DNA from: Streptomyces sp. S4.7
Lineage (GTDB): Bacteria; Actinomycetota; Actinomycetes; Streptomycetales; Streptomycetaceae
Direction: 5' to 3'
DNA: 64,000 bases
Assembly: GCF_010384365.1 (NCBI RefSeq)
Contig: NZ_CP048397.1
Span: 1,674,001-1,738,000 of the forward strand
The position numbers were made by a program, and so were the translations under genes. A model generated the notes under the pieces. It saw only the letters and a list, made by a program, of their open reading frames with translations. It was not told where the DNA came from and did no database searches. Below, piece after piece: positions 14,154 to 22,975 of this stretch (positions are counted from its first letter, which is position 1; each line of letters opens with the position of its first letter).

Positions 14154-14882
14154 CTAGACGGTCGCGCCGAAGATCGTGCCCAGTGCGTAGGTGAGGGCCG
14201 CCGCCGTACCGCCGAGGAGCAGCTGGCGCAGACCGCTGTACCACCAGGTGCGTGCCGTCACCCGGGCGACCAGCGCGCCGCAGGCGAAGAGACCGAGCAG
14301 CGCCACGAGCACGGCGGGCCACAGGACCGTCGCGCCCAGCAGGTACGGCAGGACGGGCAGCAGCGCGCCGAGCGCGAAGGAGCCGAACGAGGACACCGCG
14401 GCGACCGTGGGCGACGGCAGGTCGTCCGGGTCGACCCCCAGCTCCTCGCGGGCGTGGATCTCCAGCGCCTGCTCGGGGTCCTTCGAGAGCTGCGCCGCGA
14501 CCTCGCGCGCCAGCTCCGGGTCGACGCCGCGTGACACGTAGAGATCGGCCAGCTCGGCCATCTCGTCCTTGGGGAACTTGCGCAGCTCGCGCCGCTCGAC
14601 GTCCAGCTCGGCCTGGACGAGCTCGCGCTGGGACGCCACGGAGGTGTACTCCCCCGCCGCCATCGAGAAGGCGCCGGCCGCCAGGCCCGCGAGTCCGGTG
14701 ATCACGATCGTCTGCCGGTCGACGGCGCCGCCCGCCACACCGGTCATCAGGGCGAGGTTCGAGACGAGGCCGTCCATCGCGCCGAACACCGCGGGACGCA
14801 GCCAGCCGCCGTTCACATCACGGTGCGTGTGATTGTCACGGTGTGCTCCGTGGAGCGGCGCCTCGTTGTCCATGACGGACAC
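14154..14882 (-). CDS. VIT1/CCC1-family divalent metal transporter
   Basis: An inner-membrane protein of about 242 residues in the vacuolar iron transporter (VIT1/CCC1) family, which exports Fe or Mn from the cytoplasm. GTG 14882 is chosen because GGGGA sits at the right distance; ATG 14873 is three codons further in. The N-terminal helix has the family signature (LRPAVFGAMDGLVSNLAL), followed by a second helix with GLAAGAFSMAAGEYTSVASQ, a cytoplasmic three-helix acidic metal-binding domain (residues 80-150) and three C-terminal membrane helices. Metal specificity cannot be read from sequence. Confidence 0.9.
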   Translation of the reverse strand: MSVMDNEAPLHGAHRDNHTHRDVNGGWLRPAVFGAMDGLVSNLALMTGVAGGAVDRQTIVITGLAGLAAGAFSMAAGEYTSVASQRELVQAELDVERRELRKFPKDEMAELADLYVSRGVDPELAREVAAQLSKDPEQALEIHAREELGVDPDDLPSPTVAAVSSFGSFALGALLPVLPYLLGATVLWPAVLVALLGLFACGALVARVTARTWWYSGLRQLLLGGTAAALTYALGTIFGATV

Positions 14883-15109
14883 GGCTTTCCCCTTCCCGCT
14901 GATCCCGCTGTCGTTCGGTGGCGGGACACCCCGCCACGGCTTCGAAAATACGCACGAAACAAGGCCCCCGCCAGCAAGGAAGGCCATGCTTACCGGGGCA
15001 CCAGCCGGGTGACAGCGGCGCTTGTCGGACTCCTGCGGGGCACGGCGTGGGACGTATGGGAGGAACCGAGGGCCGCTCAGGGGCCCGATGCGTGTGAAAG
15101 GCCCCCGCG

Positions 15110-16201
15110 ATGGAGTTGACTGCCCGCGGGCCCGGCGTCGGTCCGGACCCCGGTCCCTGTTCCCGTTCCGGTCCGGACACGGTTCCGTCCGTCGGCCTCG
15201 GCCTCGATGTCGCCGCGCTGCGGAGGCGGGCGTGCGGCGCGTTGCTCGGCCTCGCCGTCGGCGACGCGCTCGGCGCCCCCGCCGAGAACATGCGCCCCTC
15301 CGAGATCCGCCGCCGCTGGGGCCGTATCGAAGGCTTCGTCAGCGACAACCCGGCGGGCACCGACGACACCGAGTACGCGATCTTCTCCGGACTGCTGCTG
15401 GCCAGACACGGCTCGGCCCTGACCGTCACCCATGTCGAGAACGCCTGGCACCACTGGCTGGCCGACCTCGACGAGGGGCCTTTCAGGGGAGCGGGGTTCA
15501 GCGAGCGCGGCACCCTGGAGAACCTGCGCAGGGGCCTCGCCGCCCCGATCACGGCCCAGCACCGGCACGCCTGGAGCGACGGGCTCGCGATGCGGGCGGC
15601 CCCGTTCGGCGTCTTCGCCGCCGGCCGCCCCGCCGAGGCGGCCAGGCTCGTCGCGGTCGACGGGACCGTCAGCCACGAGGGCGAGGGCATCTACGGCGGC
15701 CAGGCGGTCGCGGCGGGGGTCGCCGCCGCGATGACGGGCGCGGGCCCCGCCTCCGTGGTCGCCGCCGCGCTGTCCGTGATCCCGATGGACTCCTGGACGG
15801 CCCGCTCGCTGCGCCGCGCGGTGGTCGCGGCGGGCCGTGAGTACCCCGACACGCTGACGATGGAACGCGCGGTCCGCTCGGCCGTCGTCATCGGCGGCTA
15901 CCCGTGGACGGATCTGGCGCCGGAGGCGGTGGGCCTGGCGTTCGGCGCGTTCGCGGCGGCCCGCGGGGACTTCCGTACGTCGGTGCTGACGGCCGTCAAC
16001 ATGGGCCGCGACGCCGACACCACGGCGGCGGTCGCGGGCGCACTGGCGGGGGCGGTGTCCGGCGCCGCCGCCATCCCCGAGGAGTGGGCCTCGGCGATCG
16101 GACCGGTACGGGGCAGCTGTCTGCCGTCGATGCGCGGCTACCACGTCCTGGACATCGCGGACCTGCTGACACCGGACGACGACGCTCCGGCGACACGATG
16201 A
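15110..16201 (+). CDS. ADP-ribosylglycohydrolase family protein (DraG fold), paralogue 1
   Basis: A 363-residue all-helical DraG/ARH-family hydrolase that opens a seven-gene operon. The family removes ADP-ribose or related ribosides from proteins or small molecules with two Mg ions. Metal ligands are in place: TDDTE near residue 85 and GRDADTTAA near 300. The N-terminal 40 residues are Pro/Gly-rich, then GALLGLAVGDALGAPAE is the typical first helix. The stop overlaps the next start (ATGA). The substrate is not known. The three paralogues after it are different enough to suggest different substrates or a division of labour rather than simple copies. Confidence 0.9.
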   Translation: MELTARGPGVGPDPGPCSRSGPDTVPSVGLGLDVAALRRRACGALLGLAVGDALGAPAENMRPSEIRRRWGRIEGFVSDNPAGTDDTEYAIFSGLLLARHGSALTVTHVENAWHHWLADLDEGPFRGAGFSERGTLENLRRGLAAPITAQHRHAWSDGLAMRAAPFGVFAAGRPAEAARLVAVDGTVSHEGEGIYGGQAVAAGVAAAMTGAGPASVVAAALSVIPMDSWTARSLRRAVVAAGREYPDTLTMERAVRSAVVIGGYPWTDLAPEAVGLAFGAFAAARGDFRTSVLTAVNMGRDADTTAAVAGALAGAVSGAAAIPEEWASAIGPVRGSCLPSMRGYHVLDIADLLTPDDDAPATR

Positions 16202-17994
16202 GCGGGCGGCCACCGGTGCGGGAGGGAGCGGCCACGGCACCTGCCACCGGGCTGGGCGCCGCCGACCGGCCGCCCCGACCGACGGCCGTCCATCCGCCAC
16301 CGGAACGGACGCTCGACGACGAACCGACCGCCACGCGGAGTGCGACCGGCCCAGCGCTGCTCGGCGCATCCGCGGCCGACCGACCTCCAGCCCCTCCAGC
16401 GCTTCGCAGCGAACAGACGATCGTCCAGCCTCCGACCCGGCCGGCCGTCGACGACGAACCGACGACCGCCCGACCACCGGCCCGGCCGGCGCGTGAGAAC
16501 CCAGCTGCCACCGCCCACGTACCAGCCCGCCCGGCGCTTGGGGACCAAAGGACGGACGTTCAAAACCCAGCCCATCCGATGCTTGACGACCAACCGGCCA
16601 CCGCCCGAAACCCGGCCCGTCCGGCGCTTGAGGGCGAACGTGTCGGTGGGCGGGGGCCGGGCGTCGTCGGCGTCGGCAACGCCCCCCGCTGCGAACACCT
16701 CGCACCCCGCGGGGACGACCCCCCGCGCCACCGCGTCGAAGGGCTTCTGCTCGGGCTCGCCGCCGGTGACGCCGCCGGGTGGCCCGCCGCTCGGCACCGT
16801 GCCGCGCGGATGCCCGAGTGGACCCGCCGTCTCACCCGCGAGCTCGACACCTTCGCCGAGCAGAACGCGACCACCACCCTCCCCGTCCCCATCGCCCTCA
16901 ACCAGCCCCCCGAGCCGCTGCGGCTCGGCCCCTCCGACGACGCCGAGTGGGCTGCCTTCGCCGCCGAGACCGTGCTCACCGCGTTCGGTGATCTCTTCCT
17001 CGGCCTCCCCGCCGACCGGCGGATGCGCGCCGCCGTCGACCTCGCCTGGAACACCCTCGCCAGTGAGATCGCCGCCGCCGCGGACCGGGCGCCCGAGGTC
17101 GAGTCCGCCGTACTGCCGCTGCGCGCCCGGATCTCCGTACGCGCCGGCCTCGGCAATCTCGCCACGGGGCTGCGTCCGCCCGCGACCGGCCACGACAATC
17201 CGCACTACTTCGACGACGCGGCGTGCGTACGGGCCGTGGTGCTGGCGGTCGTTCATCCGGGCCGGCCGACCGCCGCCGCCGAACTCGCGGAGTTCGACGC
17301 CCGCTACACGCAGGACGGTGACGGGGTGCACGGCGCCCGCGCGATGGCCGCCGCCGTCGCCGCGGCGCTCGGCGGCGCCGACACCGGAACGGCCGTGGCC
17401 GCCGCGCTCGAACAGCTCCCGCACTGCACGGAGATCGGCCGCAACGCGCGCCACGCGGTCAAGCTGGCCAGGGACTTCGCACACGAGCCGGCCGGTGCTT
17501 TCGGGCTCGTCCCCCTGCTGGAGCATCAGATCGTCGACCACGTCTACAGCTACGGCATCGCGGCGGCCGAGACGGTCCCGGTAGCCCTTGCCCTGACCCT
17601 CGCGTCCGGCGGCGACGTCGCCGCCGCCGTACCCGCCGCCGCGTGCCTCTCACGGGTCGCGGACTCGGCCCCGGCGCTCGCCGGCGCGCTGACCGGCGTG
17701 CTCGGCGGGGGCGCCGCCGTGCCCGCGACCTGGCGCGATGCCTGCCGCACCCTGGCGGGCTGCGCACTGCCCCGCCTCGCGGGCACGGACCTGGTCGAGC
17801 TGGCCGGGCTGTTGGCGCACACGCTGTGCCCACCGGACACGACGGATGCGACCGACACGACCGGTGCGAGGGAGACGGTGGCCGCCACGCACAGCTGCCC
17901 TCAGCGCGGCGAGGTTCACCCCCACCGGACCCGCACGGGTGGACAATTCCGGCATGACGACGCTGAGAGCACCCGCGACGCCCACCCGCGATGA
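16198..17994 (+). CDS. ADP-ribosylglycohydrolase-like protein, paralogue 2, probably inactive, with N-terminal repeats
   Basis: 598 residues from ATG 16198, which overlaps the previous stop. The first 150 residues are low-complexity and dominated by a 15-residue tandem repeat (PARPALxDEx-like). From residue 180 a DraG-like fold begins (VEGLLLGLAAGDAAG). The metal sites are degraded: the first motif reads SDDAEW instead of TDDT, and the C-terminal GRDADT equivalent reads RVADSA, losing the first Asp. I infer a pseudoenzyme or partner subunit. The 3' end overlaps the next gene by 41 bp, so the frames are fixed by both neighbours. Confidence 0.8.
   Translation: MSGRPPVREGAATAPATGLGAADRPPRPTAVHPPPERTLDDEPTATRSATGPALLGASAADRPPAPPALRSEQTIVQPPTRPAVDDEPTTARPPARPARENPAATAHVPARPALGDQRTDVQNPAHPMLDDQPATARNPARPALEGERVGGRGPGVVGVGNAPRCEHLAPRGDDPPRHRVEGLLLGLAAGDAAGWPAARHRAARMPEWTRRLTRELDTFAEQNATTTLPVPIALNQPPEPLRLGPSDDAEWAAFAAETVLTAFGDLFLGLPADRRMRAAVDLAWNTLASEIAAAADRAPEVESAVLPLRARISVRAGLGNLATGLRPPATGHDNPHYFDDAACVRAVVLAVVHPGRPTAAAELAEFDARYTQDGDGVHGARAMAAAVAAALGGADTGTAVAAALEQLPHCTEIGRNARHAVKLARDFAHEPAGAFGLVPLLEHQIVDHVYSYGIAAAETVPVALALTLASGGDVAAAVPAAACLSRVADSAPALAGALTGVLGGGAAVPATWRDACRTLAGCALPRLAGTDLVELAGLLAHTLCPPDTTDATDTTGARETVAATHSCPQRGEVHPHRTRTGGQFRHDDAESTRDAHPR
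16300..16656 (+). repeat. About eight tandem 45-bp coding repeats
   Basis: Degenerate repeat units begin at 16300, 16345, 16387, 16432, 16477, 16522, 16567 and 16612. The spacing is 45 bp except for one 42-bp step, so the reading frame is always kept. Each unit starts CC(A/G)GCCC-like and encodes about 15 residues (PARPALGDQRTDVQN, PAHPMLDDQPATARN). The unit core resembles a GC-rich repeat I know from Streptomyces intergenic regions, here captured as coding sequence. Confidence 0.85.
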
Positions 17995-19138
17995 GCCACC
18001 CCCGCTCGAAGACCGGATCACCGGCGCTCTCGTCGGCGCGGCCGTCGGCGACGCGCTCGGTGGCCCCGTCGAGGGCTACACCCCCGAGCAGATCATGGAC
18101 CGGCACGGCGGCCGGGTGACCGGCGTCGTCGGCCCGTGGAACGAGGACTGGCGTACCGCGCGCCCCATCGCCCCGTACCACAAGGGCGACGGCCACGTCA
18201 CCGATGACACCCTGCTGACGCACGCGCTCGTGCGGGTGTACGACGCGGTGCGCGACCACCTCGACGCGTACGCCGTCGCCGACCACCTCGTCCCCGACCT
18301 GATCTCCACGCCCCGCTGGATCCCGGAGCTGGAGGCCGAGGCCCTGCCGCTCCAGCGGATCTTCCTGGCGGAGAAGTGGCTCGTCGCCCGTATCCACTAC
18401 GGGCATGTGGACCCGCGCGAGGCGGGTGCCGGGAACATCGTCAACTGCGGTGCGGCGATGTACATGGCGCCGGTGGGCCTCGTCAACGCGGCGAATCCGG
18501 CGGGGGCGTACGCGGAGGCCGTCGATGTCGCCGGCGCGCACCAGTCCTCGTACGGCAGGGAGGCGGCCGGGGTCCTCGCCGCGGCGGTCGCGGCGGCGTG
18601 CGTGCCGGGTGCGACGCCGACGAGCGTCGTCGACGCCTGCCTCGCGCTCGCCAAGGACGGGACGCACGCGGCGATCGAGGCCGTGTGCGAAGTCGCCGCC
18701 GCGCACCAGGACTTCGAGTCCGCGCTGCGCCCACTGCGGGAGGCCGTGACCCCCTTCGACACGGTCGGCCCCGACTACCGCGCCCCGTCCCTCGGCGCGC
18801 GCCGCCCCTCTCGGCTGCACTCCATCGAGGAGCTGCCGATCGCGCTGGGGATGCTGCTGATCGGCGACGGCGACTACCGCCGTACGGTGCTCGGCTCGGT
18901 CAACTACGGCCGCGACTGCGACTCGATCGCCACGATGAGCGGGGCGGTGGCCGGAGCACTGTCCGGCGCGGCGGCGATCCCGGCGGACTGGTCGAAGCGG
19001 GTCGCGGAGGCGAGCCGCCTCGACCTGCACGGCCCGGCGCGGACACTGACGGAGGTCGCGGACGAGGTCTTCGCCCGCGACACGGCACGGCGCCGCGCCC
19101 ACGAGTCGGCCTTCGCCGCGCTGACGGACCCGCGATGA
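17954..19138 (+). CDS. ADP-ribosylglycohydrolase family protein, paralogue 3
   Basis: 394 residues from ATG 17954. The domain starts almost at once (LEDRITGALVGAAVGDALGG) with no linker. Both metal motifs are canonical: HVTDDTLLT near residue 80 and GRDCDSIAT near 320. This is the most intact-looking hydrolase of the four. It lies between two linker-bearing paralogues and its stop overlaps the next start (ATGA). A longer upstream start is possible but would lie deep in the preceding gene. Function beyond the family is not visible. Confidence 0.9.
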   Translation: MTTLRAPATPTRDEPPPLEDRITGALVGAAVGDALGGPVEGYTPEQIMDRHGGRVTGVVGPWNEDWRTARPIAPYHKGDGHVTDDTLLTHALVRVYDAVRDHLDAYAVADHLVPDLISTPRWIPELEAEALPLQRIFLAEKWLVARIHYGHVDPREAGAGNIVNCGAAMYMAPVGLVNAANPAGAYAEAVDVAGAHQSSYGREAAGVLAAAVAAACVPGATPTSVVDACLALAKDGTHAAIEAVCEVAAAHQDFESALRPLREAVTPFDTVGPDYRAPSLGARRPSRLHSIEELPIALGMLLIGDGDYRRTVLGSVNYGRDCDSIATMSGAVAGALSGAAAIPADWSKRVAEASRLDLHGPARTLTEVADEVFARDTARRRAHESAFAALTDPR

Positions 19139-20865
19139 CGGAACGGCTGCGGGTGACCTGGGTCCAGCCGGAGGACCTGCTGGGCCACGAGTTGCGGCAG
19201 GCGTCCGAGGACGGCCGCGACGCGACGGCGCAGGCCGCCACCTGGCGCGCGTCCGGCGGCCGACCGTCCCCACCCCGCGCGGGCGCCTCGGCCCCACCGG
19301 CACCCCCGGCGCTGCGCGCGCTGGCCCTGGCCCTGCTGGACGAACTGGCGGAACTGCCGGGACGGTTGGCGGAGCGGGAACCAACCTCGCTCGCGGAGAT
19401 CACGCGGGCCTGCGGCGACGACTGGCCGGCGGCTCGGTGCGGGCCCGAGTCCCAGCGCCCCGCGGGCCCGCCCCCGGCCGCTTCCGGCAATCACGCGTCC
19501 CCCACCACAGCGCCGCAGACGAGCGCAGGCACCTCCCAGGCACCCCGGGCCCCCGCCGGTCCCGGGAATCAAGCGCCACCCACCACCGCGCCGCGAAACG
19601 TCCCGCACGACCCGCTGAACGCGGCCACCCAGGCCCCGCCCCGCGCCGGCGCGAGCGCCCCCCGGCCGCCCGAAGCCCCGGATTCGGCAGGTTCCGACGC
19701 CCACCCTCCACCCGGCCCCGCGCCGCACGCCCCGGATGGCGCGGACGTGTCGTGGGGGTCCGGGGGCTCGCCCCCGGTTTCGGGAAGGGGCGGGGCCGGG
19801 GCACAGACACCCCTCAGCACACACCAGTCGCACGCCGCCTGGCTCGGCCGCGCCGTCGGCTGCCTCCTCGGCAGGCCCGTCGAGAAGCTCCCCCTCCACG
19901 CCATCCGCGCGCTCGCCCGCGCCACCGGCAACTGGCCCCTGGACACCTGGTTCACCGCCGGCGGCGTCCCGGCGGACCTCGCCGCCGCGCACCCCTGGAA
20001 CCGGCGCTCCGCAGTCAACTCACTCGCCGAGAACATCGACGGCATGCCCGAGGACGACGACCTCAACTACCCCCTCCTCAACGTGCTGTTGCTCCAGCGG
20101 TACGGCCGCGACTTCCGCACCTGCGACGTCGCGCTCCTGTGGCTCGACGAGTTGCCCGCCGGGCGTACGTTCACCGCCGAGCGCGTCGCGTACCGCAACC
20201 TGCTCTCCGGGATCGAGCCGCCCGGCACCGCCCGGCACCACAACCCGTTCCGGGAGTGGATCGGCGCGGCGATCCGCGCGGACGTGCACGGCTGGACGCA
20301 CCCCGGTGACCCCGCGTCGGCCGCGGCCCAGGCGTACCGGGACGCGACGCTGACACACACCGCCAACGGTGTGTACGGCGCGATGTTCGTCGCGGGCACG
20401 ATCGCCGCCGCGGGCGTCGGCGGCGCCGACGTGCACGCGTCCCTGCGCGCCGGGCTCTCGGTCGTCCCCCCGCGCTCGCGTCTCGCCCGAGCCGTCCGCC
20501 ACGCGATCCAACTCGCCCGCGCCCACACCGATTTCGACACCGTCGTGGACCAACTGCACGCCGCCCACGGCCACTACCACTGGGTCCACGCCGTCCCCAA
20601 CGCCGCGCTCCTCGCCGCCGCCCTCACCCACGCCGACGGGGACTTCACCGGCTCCATCTGCCGCGCCGTGTCCGGCGGTTGGGACACCGACTCCAACGGC
20701 GCGACGGCCGGCTCCGTCGCCGGTCTGCTCGCCGGGCACCCGGACCGGCTGCCCGAACGGTGGACGGCGCCGCTCAAGAACCGTCTCGCCACCTCCGTCG
20801 TCGGATTCGACGGCATCGGTTTCGACGAACTCGCCCGACTCACCCAGGAGGCACTCCGCCCATGA
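19135..20865 (+). CDS. ADP-ribosylglycohydrolase family protein, paralogue 4, with N-terminal extension
   Basis: 576 residues from ATG 19135. Residues 1-105 form a small helical domain of unknown function (RLRVTWVQPEDLLGHELRQA), residues 105-230 are a Pro/Ala-rich linker containing repeats, and the DraG-like domain follows (AAWLGRAVGCLLGRPVEKL). Its metal motifs are EDDDLNY near residue 305 and GWDTDSNGA near 520, a divergent but acidic-complete version. Overlaps of 4 nt join it to the genes on both sides, including the ribokinase-like gene. The N-terminal domain may recognise the substrate or a partner; this is inference. Confidence 0.85.
   Translation: MTERLRVTWVQPEDLLGHELRQASEDGRDATAQAATWRASGGRPSPPRAGASAPPAPPALRALALALLDELAELPGRLAEREPTSLAEITRACGDDWPAARCGPESQRPAGPPPAASGNHASPTTAPQTSAGTSQAPRAPAGPGNQAPPTTAPRNVPHDPLNAATQAPPRAGASAPRPPEAPDSAGSDAHPPPGPAPHAPDGADVSWGSGGSPPVSGRGGAGAQTPLSTHQSHAAWLGRAVGCLLGRPVEKLPLHAIRALARATGNWPLDTWFTAGGVPADLAAAHPWNRRSAVNSLAENIDGMPEDDDLNYPLLNVLLLQRYGRDFRTCDVALLWLDELPAGRTFTAERVAYRNLLSGIEPPGTARHHNPFREWIGAAIRADVHGWTHPGDPASAAAQAYRDATLTHTANGVYGAMFVAGTIAAAGVGGADVHASLRAGLSVVPPRSRLARAVRHAIQLARAHTDFDTVVDQLHAAHGHYHWVHAVPNAALLAAALTHADGDFTGSICRAVSGGWDTDSNGATAGSVAGLLAGHPDRLPERWTAPLKNRLATSVVGFDGIGFDELARLTQEALRP
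19752..19797 (+). repeat. Streptomyces GC-rich hairpin repeat inside a linker
   Basis: The stretch contains a CCGGGGG/CCCCCGG stem with a 4-nt loop (19760-19777), then GGTTTCGGGAAGGGGCGGGG. From memory it matches a repeat common between Streptomyces genes. Here it is translated as part of the linker of paralogue 4. Confidence 0.6.
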
Positions 20866-21752
20866 CCGGCATCGTGGTGCTCGGCAGCACCAACATGGAC
20901 CTCGTCGCGTACGTAGCGCGGGCCCCCAAGCACGGGGAAACCGTCACGGGCCGTGAATTCCGTACGGTCCCCGGTGGCAAGGGCGCCAACCAGGCCGTCG
21001 CCGCGGCCCGCGCCGGCGGCGACGTCGCGATGATCGGCGCGGTCGGCGCCGACGAGTTCGGCGTGCTGCTCCGGCACACGCTCACCTCGTCCGGCGTGGA
21101 CACCGACCTGCTGCACACCGCCGAAGGCCCCTCCGGCACCGCGCACATCGTCGTGGACGACGAGGGCGGCAACGCGATCGTCGTCATCCCCGGCGTGAAC
21201 GGCACCGTCACCGGGCTCGGCCCCGGCGAGGAGACCGTCGTCACCGGCGCCGACTCCCTGCTCCTCCAGCTCGAACTCCCCCTGAGCGCCGTGCTCGACG
21301 GGGCGCGGGCGGCTCGGCGGCACGGGGTGCGGACGATCCTCACCCCCGCCCCCGTCCAGCCCCTGCCGCCCGAACTCCTCGCCGCCACCGACCTGTTGGT
21401 CCCCAACGAGCACGAGGCCGCCGCGCTCGCGGGCGTCGCCGACCCGTACGGCGCGGCCGAGGTACTGCTCCGGCAGGTCCCCGAGGTCGTCATCACCCTG
21501 GGTGCGGCGGGGTGTCTGTACGCGGCGCGCGGCGCCGTGCCCGTCACCGTCCCCGCGCCGAAGGTCACCGCCGTGGACACGACGGCCGCCGGGGACACGT
21601 TCGTCGGGGCGCTCGCGGTGGCGATCGGCGAGGGCCGTCCGATGGCCGGGGCGACGCGCTGGGCGTCGGCCGCAGCCGCCCTGTGCGTACAGCGCCACGG
21701 GGCCTCCACGTCCATGCCGTACCGCTCCGAGATCGACGAGGCCGCCTCATGA
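20862..21752 (+). CDS. Ribokinase-like PfkB-family sugar kinase
   Basis: A 296-residue cytoplasmic kinase that phosphorylates ribose or a similar sugar or nucleoside with ATP. It has the N-terminal GSTNMDLV, the first PfkB signature GGKGANQAVAAARAG, and the second signature DTTAAGDTFVGALA, in which the Asp is the catalytic base and the AAGD loop forms the anion hole. It is typical in length for RbsK. Being coupled to four ADP-ribosylglycohydrolase genes (ATGA overlap), its likely substrate is the ribose part released by them. Ribokinase versus another pentose kinase cannot be settled from sequence. Confidence 0.88.
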   Translation: MTGIVVLGSTNMDLVAYVARAPKHGETVTGREFRTVPGGKGANQAVAAARAGGDVAMIGAVGADEFGVLLRHTLTSSGVDTDLLHTAEGPSGTAHIVVDDEGGNAIVVIPGVNGTVTGLGPGEETVVTGADSLLLQLELPLSAVLDGARAARRHGVRTILTPAPVQPLPPELLAATDLLVPNEHEAAALAGVADPYGAAEVLLRQVPEVVITLGAAGCLYAARGAVPVTVPAPKVTAVDTTAAGDTFVGALAVAIGEGRPMAGATRWASAAAALCVQRHGASTSMPYRSEIDEAAS

Positions 21753-22975
21753 CCACCGCCATCCGGTCGGACGACCCGACGGCCCCCGCCGCTCCCCCGC
21801 TGCACGGCCTGCGCGTCCTCGACCTCGCCACGCTCTTCGCCGGTCCCCTCGCCGCGACGATGCTCGGCGACTTCGGCGCCGAGGTCGTCAAGGTCGAGCA
21901 CCCCACCCGCCCCGACCCGTCACGCGGCCACGGTCCGGCGAAAAAAGGTGTCGGCCTCTGGTGGAAGATCCTCGGCCGTAACAAGCGCACCATCACGCTC
22001 GACCTCGGTAACCCGGCCGGCCGGGACGTCCTGCTGCGGCTCGCCGCCGACGCGGACGTGATCGTGGAGAACTTCCGTCCCGGCACACTGGAGAGATGGG
22101 GCCTCGGCTGGGCCGAACTCTCCGCCGTGAACCCCGGGTTGGTGCTGGCACGGGTGACCGGCTTCGGGCAGTTCGGACCGTACTCCCACCGGCCCGGGTT
22201 CGGCACGCTCGCCGAGGCGATGAGCGGCTTCGCGGCCATGACGGGCGAGCCCGACGGGCCGCCGACACTGCCCCCGTTCGGCCTGGCCGACTCGATCGCC
22301 GCGCTGGCCACCGCGTACGCCGTGCTGACCGCCCTCAACGGCAGGACGGCGACGGGCCGGGGCCAGGTGGTGGACCTGGCGATCATCGAGCCGATCCTGA
22401 CGGTGCTGGGACCGCAGCCCCTCTGGTACGACCAGCTCGGCTATGTACAGCCCCGTACCGGCAACCGCTCCCGCAACAACGCGCCCCGCAACACCTATCG
22501 CACCGCGGACGGCTCCTGGCTCGCGGTCTCCACCTCCGCCCAGTCGGTCGCGGAGCGCGTGATGCGGCTGGTGGGCAGGCAGGAGCTGATCGACGAGCCG
22601 TGGTTCGGCACCGGCAGCGGCCGGGCGGACCACGCCGATGTGCTGGACGAGGCGGTCGGCGGCTGGCTCGCCCGGCATTCGCGCGACGACGCGATCGCCG
22701 CGTTCGAGAAGGCGGAGGCGGCGATCGCGCCCGTCCAGGACATCAGCGACGTCATGAGCGACCCGCAGTACCGGGCGCTGGACACCGTCACCGAGGTCGC
22801 GGATCCCGAGCTGGGCCCGATCCGTATGCAGAACGTCCTCTTCAGGCTCTCCGAGACCCCAGGCTCCATCCGCTGGGCGGGCCGCCCCCACGGCGCCGAC
22901 ACGGAGGCGGTCCTCACCGAACTGGGTCTGTCGGCGCCGGAGATCGCGGCCCTCCGTAAAGAGGGCGCGCTGTGA
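21749..22975 (+). CDS. CaiB/BaiF-family (family III) CoA-transferase
   Basis: A 408-residue enzyme that moves CoA between carboxylic acids. Family features are visible: LRVLDLATLFAGPLAATMLGD at the start, GAEVVKVE, NKRTITLDL, and the active-site region FGLADSIAAL with the conserved Asp. The ATG overlaps the kinase stop (ATGA) and the stop overlaps the lyase start (GTGA). Followed by a CoA ester lyase, it probably activates a hydroxy acid that the lyase then splits. The acid is unknown. Confidence 0.92.
   Translation: MTTAIRSDDPTAPAAPPLHGLRVLDLATLFAGPLAATMLGDFGAEVVKVEHPTRPDPSRGHGPAKKGVGLWWKILGRNKRTITLDLGNPAGRDVLLRLAADADVIVENFRPGTLERWGLGWAELSAVNPGLVLARVTGFGQFGPYSHRPGFGTLAEAMSGFAAMTGEPDGPPTLPPFGLADSIAALATAYAVLTALNGRTATGRGQVVDLAIIEPILTVLGPQPLWYDQLGYVQPRTGNRSRNNAPRNTYRTADGSWLAVSTSAQSVAERVMRLVGRQELIDEPWFGTGSGRADHADVLDEAVGGWLARHSRDDAIAAFEKAEAAIAPVQDISDVMSDPQYRALDTVTEVADPELGPIRMQNVLFRLSETPGSIRWAGRPHGADTEAVLTELGLSAPEIAALRKEGAL

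Noticed and set aside
13831..14157. Short open frames in the gltB upstream region
   Set aside because: No ribosome sites, no codon bias, no recognisable product.
16300..16656. Evenly spaced repeats considered as a CRISPR array
   Set aside because: Units are degenerate, directly tandem without spacers, in frame with a protein, and no cas gene is present.
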